From an uncultured Ruminococcus sp. (GTDB lineage Bacteria; Bacillota; Clostridia; Oscillospirales; Ruminococcaceae), in NCBI GenBank assembly GCA_900553675.1, contig USEH01000063.1, positions 1 through 10,376 of the forward strand: a stretch of 10,376 nucleotides of DNA, read 5' to 3'. Under the pieces are notes generated by a model. The model was not told the origin of the DNA. It did not search any database and worked only from the letters and a program-made list of their open reading frames with translations. Below are positions 6,256-10,376 of this stretch, one piece after another; the stretch's first letter is position 1, and each line of letters starts with the position of its first letter. Both the position numbers and the translations under genes were made by a program.

Positions 6256-7350
6256 ATGAAAAGGGTTATTTGTTTTGTTCTGACGCTTATAATGATATTT
6301 TCGCTGACTGCGGTTTCAAGCTTCACAGTGCTTGCAGTTGAGGATATCGAGGTGCAGGAAGACGAAAGCAGCTTTGCTATCCACTTTATAGACGTCGGGC
6401 AGGCTGACGCTGCTCTTGTGCTTTGCGACGGCAGTGCTATGCTCATTGACGGCGGAAACGCTGCCGATTCCGACCTGATTTATTCCTATTTGAAAAAGCA
6501 TGAGGTTGACCGGCTTGATTACGTCGTCTGCACTCATGCGCACGAGGATCACGTCGGAGGTCTTGCGGGTGCATTGAACTATGCTTCGGTAAACACTGCT
6601 CTCTGTCCGGTCACAAGCTACGACAGCAAGGCTTTTAAAAGCTTTGTCAAGTATCTGAAAAAGCAAAAGGTTGATATAACCGTCCCAGAAGCCGGTGATA
6701 CATATTCGCTTGGAAGTGCTAAGTTTGAGATTCTCGGACCGATCAGCGGCGATGTCGACGGTGAAAACAACAGCTCCATCGTTCTGAGGATAGTTTACAA
6801 AAATACCTCCTTCCTGTTCACTGGCGACGCCGAACTGGAGGAGGAAAAGGAGATTATCGACGAGGGATATACGCTTGAAAGCACGCTTCTCAAGGTAGGT
6901 CATCACGGCAGTGAAACCTCTACATCCTACGGATTTTTGAAAGAGGTTCTTCCGCAGTACGCAGTTATCTCGGTCGGAAAGAACAACTCCTACGGGCATC
7001 CTACAGAGGATGTTTTGAGCCGTCTGAGAGACGCTGACGTTACTGTTTTCAGAACCGATATTCAGGGCGACATCATCTGCACAAGCGACGGCGAAAGCCT
7101 TTCCTTCACAGTCGAAAAGAACGCCGACGCGGATACTCTCGAAGGCTTGAAGGAGACCGAGGAGGATAAAAAGGAGACAAAGGCGTCAGGCGGAGCATCA
7201 TATGTATTGAATACTAACACTAAAAAATTCCACAAGCCAAGCTGCTCAAGTGTTAAAACTATCAAGGACAAAAACAGGGAAGACTATGCCGGAACACGGC
7301 AGGAAATCATTGATATGGGATATGTCCCATGCAAAAAGTGTAATCCTTAA
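6256..7350 (+). CDS. Secreted ComEC-type metallo-beta-lactamase-fold hydrolase with Cys/His zinc-like tail
   Basis: This 364-residue protein starts with a Sec signal peptide (residues 1-27, hydrophobic core, VLA before the likely cleavage). The MBL domain covers about 40-285. FIDVGQADAALV (44-55) and LIDGG (63-67) are typical of the ComEC/Rec2 C-terminal family. The metal motif is THAHEDHVGG (His94, His96, Asp98, His99). NNSS (171-174), TGDA (189-192), GHHGS (215-219) and SYGHP (245-249) are the other family signatures. An acidic/Lys linker (about 290-312) leads to a 50-residue tail with His326, Cys330 and CKKC (359-362), an Ada-like zinc-site arrangement found on many clostridial secreted proteins. 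The substrate is unknown; a nucleic-acid or phosphodiester role is only a family-based guess. The ATG at 6256 follows a perfect AAGGAGGTGA; the GTG at 6247 overlaps that SD and is rejected. The gene is monocistronic, divergent from the XRE gene. Confidence 0.88.
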   Translation: MKRVICFVLTLIMIFSLTAVSSFTVLAVEDIEVQEDESSFAIHFIDVGQADAALVLCDGSAMLIDGGNAADSDLIYSYLKKHEVDRLDYVVCTHAHEDHVGGLAGALNYASVNTALCPVTSYDSKAFKSFVKYLKKQKVDITVPEAGDTYSLGSAKFEILGPISGDVDGENNSSIVLRIVYKNTSFLFTGDAELEEEKEIIDEGYTLESTLLKVGHHGSETSTSYGFLKEVLPQYAVISVGKNNSYGHPTEDVLSRLRDADVTVFRTDIQGDIICTSDGESLSFTVEKNADADTLEGLKETEEDKKETKASGGASYVLNTNTKKFHKPSCSSVKTIKDKNREDYAGTRQEIIDMGYVPCKKCNP

Positions 7351-7367
7351 CGCATAAAAAAGCCAAA

Positions 7368-7402
7368 CCGCCCCGCAGAACACTCTGCGAGGCGGCATTT
7401 TT
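7368..7402. terminator. Bidirectional terminator between MBL-fold and aldolase genes
   Basis: A 12-bp stem with one mismatch (CCGCCCCGCAGA, 7368-7379, with TCTGCGAGGCGG, 7384-7395) closes an ACAC loop. On the plus strand it is followed by CATTTTT. On the minus strand a T6 run follows after a few bases (the A6 at about 7356-7361). It can end both convergent transcripts. Confidence 0.85.
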
Positions 7403-7424
7403 AATACTATTACAAAGCGGGAAA

Positions 7425-8288
7425 TCAAGCCTTTCCGATGCAGCCGAAGATCTCCATCTTCTCTCTTACGGTTGCCTTGATTGCCTCTACGCCGGGAGCC
7501 AGAACCTTTCTGGGGTCGAAGCCCTTGCCTACAAGGTCCTTGCCCTGCTCGATGTATTCTCTTACCTTCTCGGTGAAAGCGATCTGGCATTCGGTGTTAA
7601 CGTTAATCTTTGCAACGCCGAGAGAAATTGCCTTTTTGATCATATCCTCAGGGATTCCGGTGCCGCCGTGAAGAACCAGGGGCATATCGCCGACAGTCTT
7701 CTTGATGGCTTCAAGAGTCTCGAACGAAAGACCCGGCCAGTTTTCGGGGTACTTGCCGTGGATGTTGCCGATACCTGCAGCCAGCATGGTAACGCCCAGA
7801 TCCGCAATCTGCTTGCACTCTGCGGGGTCGGCGCACTCGCCCATTGCTACAACGCCGTCTTCCTCGCCGCCGATAGCACCTACCTCAGCCTCTAAAGAAA
7901 GACCTAAGATGTTGCAGGTGTTAACCAAAGCGGTGGTGAGCTTGATATTTTCGTCGATAGGATAATGAGAACCGTCGAACATGATGGAGCTGAAGCCTGC
8001 GTTGATGCAAGCCTTTGCGCCCTCAAATGTACCGTGGTCGAGGTGAAGAGCTACAGGAACGGTGATTCCCAGATTTTCGATCATACCCTTAACCATTCCT
8101 ACGATGGTGGTGTAGCCGCACATATACTTTCCTGCACCCTCGGACACACCAAGAATTACGGGAGCCTGAAGCTCCTGCGCGGTCTGAAGGATCGCCTTTG
8201 TCCATTCGAGGTTGTTGATGTTGAACTGACCGACGGCATAATGACCGTCTCTCGCCTTGTTAAGCATTTCCTTTGCTGATACGAGCAT
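7425..8288 (-). CDS. fba: Class II fructose-1,6-bisphosphate aldolase
   Basis: This 287-residue enzyme is the usual length for the Bacillus FbaA-type branch. It catalyses reversible cleavage of fructose-1,6-bisphosphate to glyceraldehyde-3-phosphate and dihydroxyacetone phosphate, with a divalent zinc cofactor, in the cytoplasm. The catalytic Asp84 and zinc ligand His85 are in HLDHG. FDGSHYP (104-110) and the glutamate-rich EAEVGAIGGEEDG (133-145) follow. His177 (IHGKYP) and His207 (LHGGTGI) are the other zinc/substrate loops, and KINVNTE (227-233) binds phosphate. All key residues are intact. The ATG at 8288 has GGAGG 8 nt upstream. The gene is monocistronic with its own promoter and terminator. 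The related tagatose-bisphosphate aldolases share these motifs, but the length and sequence fit the glycolytic enzyme better. Confidence 0.95.
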   Translation of the reverse strand: MLVSAKEMLNKARDGHYAVGQFNINNLEWTKAILQTAQELQAPVILGVSEGAGKYMCGYTTIVGMVKGMIENLGITVPVALHLDHGTFEGAKACINAGFSSIMFDGSHYPIDENIKLTTALVNTCNILGLSLEAEVGAIGGEEDGVVAMGECADPAECKQIADLGVTMLAAGIGNIHGKYPENWPGLSFETLEAIKKTVGDMPLVLHGGTGIPEDMIKKAISLGVAKINVNTECQIAFTEKVREYIEQGKDLVGKGFDPRKVLAPGVEAIKATVREKMEIFGCIGKA

Positions 8289-8317
8289 TGTTGTTACCTC
8301 CGATATGTAAATTTACC

Positions 8318-8330
8318 GCTAATCATTAGC
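8318..8330. promoter_or_regulatory. Palindrome in the aldolase leader (possible operator)
   Basis: GCTAAT-C-ATTAGC is a perfect inverted repeat with a single central base. It lies about 10 nt downstream of the aldolase -10, next to the predicted start of transcription. That location fits a repressor site or a small leader hairpin. The repeat is short, so chance is not excluded. Confidence 0.35.
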
Positions 8331-8340
8331 TTGTAAGCAT

Positions 8341-8369
8341 ATTATACACTATTTTTTCGCAAAATGCAA
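8341..8369 (-). promoter_or_regulatory. Promoter of the aldolase gene
   Basis: On the minus strand TTGCAT (8369-8364), a 17-nt spacer and a perfect TATAAT (8346-8341) lie about 53 nt before the ATG. The -35 matches consensus only in TTG, so activity may rely on the AGTG just upstream of the -10. The whole element is nearly the mirror image of the promoter at 8414-8442. Confidence 0.7.
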
Positions 8370-8413
8370 GTATGTGCGGATAAGTTGGGGCGATAAATTG
8401 ACAATTAATACTA

Positions 8414-8442
8414 TTGCATTTTCATCTGCTTTAGTGTATACT
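8414..8442 (+). promoter_or_regulatory. Promoter of the two-gene GNAT module
   Basis: TTGCAT (8414-8419), a 17-nt spacer and TATACT (8437-8442) lie 64 nt upstream of the first ATG (8507). The sequence closely copies the aldolase promoter on the opposite strand: both read TTGCATTTT, eight unrelated bases, then TAGTGTATA. Confidence 0.6.
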
Positions 8443-8506
8443 ATAAATGGAGTGGTATATCGATGTAATATTGAATGAGCCGAAAAGACTGTCAGGAGGT
8501 GTGACT

Positions 8507-8692
8507 ATGGCTACTTCGAGCATATTTGATAATGTTAAAATCACAGACCCAAAAGAAGTGGAGCGTTTCGTTGCCGCTTTGGAGGAATCAGAAAAAGCGC
8601 AGATTAACAAGCCGATTGCTAAGTCATATCCTGTATTAAAGGATTTAGATGAAATACGCAGATTAATGGCAAAGAGGAAGTCGACAAAATGA
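8507..8692 (+). CDS. Small protein upstream of GNAT gene, candidate antitoxin
   Basis: This 61-residue soluble protein reads MATSSIFDNVKITDP, then an acidic helix (VERFVAALEESEKAQ), a proline-containing link and a basic end (DEIRRLMAKRKSTK). From memory this type of short protein, with its MATSSIF-ITDP start, is common in clostridial genomes, though I know of no named function. The ATG at 8507 has AGGAGG about 7 nt upstream. An in-frame ATG at 8447 would add 20 residues but has no Shine-Dalgarno and starts within 5 nt of the -10, so it is rejected. The gene overlaps the following GNAT-like gene in an ATGA junction, which implies translational coupling. Small partner first and coupled, acidic then basic, is the typical order of a type II toxin-antitoxin pair. 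No DNA-binding fold is evident, so the antitoxin assignment is inferred from context only. Confidence 0.75.
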   Translation: MATSSIFDNVKITDPKEVERFVAALEESEKAQINKPIAKSYPVLKDLDEIRRLMAKRKSTK

Positions 8693-9273
8693 GCGAATAC
8701 AGAACAATAAACATTCTTGACTTAATAGATGCCATCGGAGAGGATGAGGTCAACCGAGTGCTCTCCGACTTTTCTTGTCCAAAGAATCCCGAAATTGAAA
8801 ACTTTATAAAGAATAATGCTGTTAATTTTGCAAAGCAAAAAATATCTGTTACGCATATTGCGTTAAGTGACGATGGTGAGCTTATAGGTATATTTACTTT
8901 AACGCACAAAGCCCTTGAATTAAACGATGAGAATATTTCCGAATCGGTTCGGAGAAAGATAAGACGATATGCCAAGCTTAACGAAGCTACAAACACTTAC
9001 ACCGTATCTGCTTTTTTAATTGCACAGTTCGGAAAGAATTATGCTGACGGCAATAATACTCTAATCAACGGCGATTCTTTGATGGAAAGTGCAATGGAGA
9101 TTTTGGTCTCTGTGCAGCATGACGTTGGAGGCGGTATTGTATATCTTGAATGTGAGGACAAGCCGCAGCTGCTTTCGTTTTATCAGAATCCTCATAATAC
9201 TTTTCGCATATTTCGCGAACGCTATTCAGAATCGGATAAGACAAAATACATACAGTTGCTGAGATTCTTTTGA
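8689..9273 (+). CDS. GNAT-like N-acetyltransferase, candidate toxin of a two-gene module
   Basis: This 194-residue soluble protein belongs to the GNAT fold by its overall pattern. An N-terminal helical segment contains FSCPKNPEIENFI (28-40). Beta strands follow (ISVTHIALSDDGELIGIFTLTHKALEL, 52-78). A VSAFLIAQFGKNYADG segment (106-121) corresponds to the strand before the acetyl-CoA loop. VYLECEDKPQLLSFYQNP (151-168) matches the closing strand with the usual FY motif. The C-terminus is YIQLLRFF. The acetyl-CoA pyrophosphate loop, normally R/Q-x-x-G-x-G/A, is not recognisable (NNTLINGDSLM takes its place), so activity is uncertain. TacT/AtaT-type toxins of this fold acetylate charged tRNAs; whether this one does is unknown. 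The sampled first half is only about one-third GC, against about 57 percent in one acetate kinase stretch, which suggests transfer. The start is set by the ATGA overlap with the 61-residue gene. Confidence 0.75.
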   Translation: MSEYRTINILDLIDAIGEDEVNRVLSDFSCPKNPEIENFIKNNAVNFAKQKISVTHIALSDDGELIGIFTLTHKALELNDENISESVRRKIRRYAKLNEATNTYTVSAFLIAQFGKNYADGNNTLINGDSLMESAMEILVSVQHDVGGGIVYLECEDKPQLLSFYQNPHNTFRIFRERYSESDKTKYIQLLRFF

Positions 9274-9298
9274 TTATATAATTTTATTTCCGCACAAG

Positions 9299-9341
9299 CG
9301 GAGAATCACCGTAAAACCATGCGGTCATTCTCCGGTTTTTT
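9299..9341 (+). terminator. Terminator of the GNAT module
   Basis: A 13-bp stem with one mismatch (CGGAGAATCACCG, 9299-9311, with CGGTCATTCTCCG, 9322-9334) closes a 10-nt loop. It is followed by GTTTTTT, a classical plus-strand intrinsic terminator 25 nt after the stop codon. Confidence 0.88.
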
Positions 9342-9369
9342 ATTGCCATATGGATTTTCGGAAGGAATC

Positions 9370-9395
9370 GCGCGGGAACGTGCGCTTTCTCGCGC
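9370..9395. repeat. GC-rich inverted repeat upstream of acetate kinase
   Basis: GCGCGGGAA (9370-9378) and TTCTCGCGC (9387-9395) form a 9-bp stem with one G-T wobble and an 8-nt loop. No T-run follows on either strand, so it is not an ordinary terminator. It lies 20 nt upstream of the acetate kinase -35, where it could be a regulator site or a dispersed repeat element. Confidence 0.4.
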
Positions 9396-9414
9396 AAAAA
9401 TAGCAATTTGCCTA

Positions 9415-9443
9415 TTGATTTTTACCGAAAAATATAGTATAAT
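9415..9443 (+). promoter_or_regulatory. Promoter of acetate kinase gene
   Basis: TTGATT (9415-9420), a 17-nt spacer and a perfect TATAAT (9438-9443) lie 43 nt before the ATG. It lies downstream of the GNAT terminator, so acetate kinase is an independent unit here. Confidence 0.75.
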
Positions 9444-9486
9444 CTTTTGGTAATTATATCATTTTCAATATGAAAGGATTTTGAAT

Positions 9487-10376
9487 ATGAATTTGGTTTT
9501 AGTTGTTAACGCCGGAAGCTCCTCCTTGAAGTATCAGCTTCTGAACATGGACGACGAATCTGTCATCGCAAAGGGCAACTGCGACAGAATCGGTATCGAC
9601 GGCAACGTTACCCACAAGGTTCCTGCCACCGGATACGAATACAAGGCTTCCTGCCCCTTCCCCACCCACACTGAGGCTTTTGAAAAGCTGGTTGAGGTTC
9701 TTACCACCGGTGAGGGCAAGGTTATCGACTCCATGAGCGAGATTTCCGCAGTAGGTCACCGCATAGTTCAGGGCGCAGAGGTGTTCGACAAGGCTTGCAT
9801 GGTAACCGAAGAGGTCATCGACAAGATCGACGGTCTTTCCGAGCTTGCTCCCGTTCACAACCACCCCCATGCTTTGGCTCTTCGTGCCTGCACAAAGGTT
9901 CTGCCCAAGGGCACTCCTCAGGTAGTTGTTTTCGACACCGCCTTCCACCAGACAATGCCGCCCAAGGCTTATCTTTTCGGACTCCCCTATGAGGATTACA
10001 AGAATTACCATGTAAGACGGTACGGCTTCCACGGCACCTCCCACCGCTTTGTTTCGGGCTGCTTAGCTGAGGCTATGGGCAAGGACATCAAGGACTTAAA
10101 GATAGTTTCCTGCCACTTAGGAAACGGCTCCTCTATAACCGCTGTAAACGGCGGAAAGTCGGTTGACACCTCCATGGGCTTCACCCCGCTCGACGGTATC
10201 ATTATGGGTACCCGCTGCGGTGCCGTTGACCCCTCGGCTGTAACATTTGTTATGGACAAGCACGGCTTCAACGCCCACGAGATGAGCGAGTATATGAACA
10301 AGAAGTCCGGATTTTTGGGTCTTTCGGGCGTAGGCTCCGACAACAGAGATATCTGCGCAGCCGCCGAAGAGGGCAA
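9487..10376 (+). CDS. ackA: Acetate kinase (3' end beyond window)
   Basis: The visible 296 residues cover about three quarters of the usual ~400-residue enzyme. It catalyses the ATP-yielding step acetyl phosphate + ADP = acetate + ATP, in the cytoplasm, with phosphotransacetylase as pathway partner. Signature regions are intact: VLVVNAGSSSLKY (phosphate/ATP signature, Asn8), GHRIVQG with the substrate-binding Arg, VFDTAFHQTMP with the catalytic Asp, RRYGFHGTSHR (the catalytic His), CHLGNGSSI, DTSMGFTPLDGIIMGTRCGAVDP with the transition-state Arg, and SGVGSDNRDI. The conserved C-terminal Glu lies beyond the window. The ATG at 9487 has AAAGGA about 8 nt upstream. Codons end predominantly in C or G, as in a highly expressed gene. 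Phosphotransacetylase is not upstream; it may follow downstream or be elsewhere. Confidence 0.97.
   Translation, partial: MNLVLVVNAGSSSLKYQLLNMDDESVIAKGNCDRIGIDGNVTHKVPATGYEYKASCPFPTHTEAFEKLVEVLTTGEGKVIDSMSEISAVGHRIVQGAEVFDKACMVTEEVIDKIDGLSELAPVHNHPHALALRACTKVLPKGTPQVVVFDTAFHQTMPPKAYLFGLPYEDYKNYHVRRYGFHGTSHRFVSGCLAEAMGKDIKDLKIVSCHLGNGSSITAVNGGKSVDTSMGFTPLDGIIMGTRCGAVDPSAVTFVMDKHGFNAHEMSEYMNKKSGFLGLSGVGSDNRDICAAAEEG

Noticed and set aside
6316-6999. 227-codon minus-strand open frame
   Set aside because: It lies fully opposite the MBL-fold gene, whose motifs, signal peptide and Shine-Dalgarno are clear. It is a shadow frame with no family resemblance.
8398-8403. Perfect TTGACA on the plus strand
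   Set aside because: No -10-like hexamer is found 16-18 nt downstream. The TTGCAT/TATACT pair just after it fits better.
8447-8506. Upstream in-frame ATG extending the 61-residue gene by 20 residues
   Set aside because: There is no ribosome binding site and the codon lies within 5 nt of the -10. The ATG at 8507 has a strong AGGAGG.
9499-10044. Minus-strand open frames opposite acetate kinase
   Set aside because: They are shadows caused by the strong codon bias of the acetate kinase gene on the plus strand.

Overview
The window looks like chromosomal DNA from a Gram-positive anaerobe of class Clostridia, probably Ruminococcaceae/Oscillospiraceae. The reasons are the AGGAGG-type ribosome binding sites, the sigma-A-like promoters, a class II aldolase and acetate kinase of Firmicutes type, and a TlpA / small CXXC protein / membrane 4Fe-4S cassette known from clostridia. 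The taxon is inferred from protein resemblance recalled from memory; no search was run. No tRNA, rRNA, CRISPR array or insertion sequence was seen.

Layout. (1) Positions 1-1787, minus strand: a three-gene redox operon of a thioredoxin-fold lipoprotein, a 50-residue CXXC membrane peptide and a polytopic 4Fe-4S protein. It starts at a near-perfect sigma-A promoter (1759-1787) and ends at tandem hairpins (18-76). (2) 1849-2283, plus strand: a small helical, ferritin-like protein of unknown role, closed by a long hairpin shared with the next gene. (3) 2400-5579, minus strand: a 1059-residue protein that joins an N-terminal ECF sigma factor to about 870 residues of uncharacterised sequence containing an internal duplication. 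It has its own ECF-like promoter and a palindrome at the start site. (4) 5691-6020, minus strand: an XRE-type regulator, divergent from (5) 6256-7350, plus strand: a secreted metallo-beta-lactamase-fold protein with a zinc-binding-like tail. (6) 7425-8288, minus strand: class II fructose-bisphosphate aldolase, separated from gene 5 by a bidirectional terminator. (7) 8507-9273, plus strand: a two-gene ATGA-coupled operon, a 61-residue protein plus a GNAT-like protein, laid out like a toxin-antitoxin module and more AT-rich than its neighbours. (8) 9487 to the window end, plus strand: acetate kinase, truncated by the window.

How they fit together. Aldolase and acetate kinase belong to fermentative core metabolism. 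The redox cassette probably moves electrons across the membrane to an extracytoplasmic thiol carrier. The sigma fusion, the XRE protein and the candidate toxin-antitoxin pair are the accessory or regulatory parts. The best candidates for something undescribed are the sigma-factor fusion (apparently a soluble one-component sensor-sigma factor) and the GNAT two-gene module with its mirror-image promoter shared with the aldolase gene.
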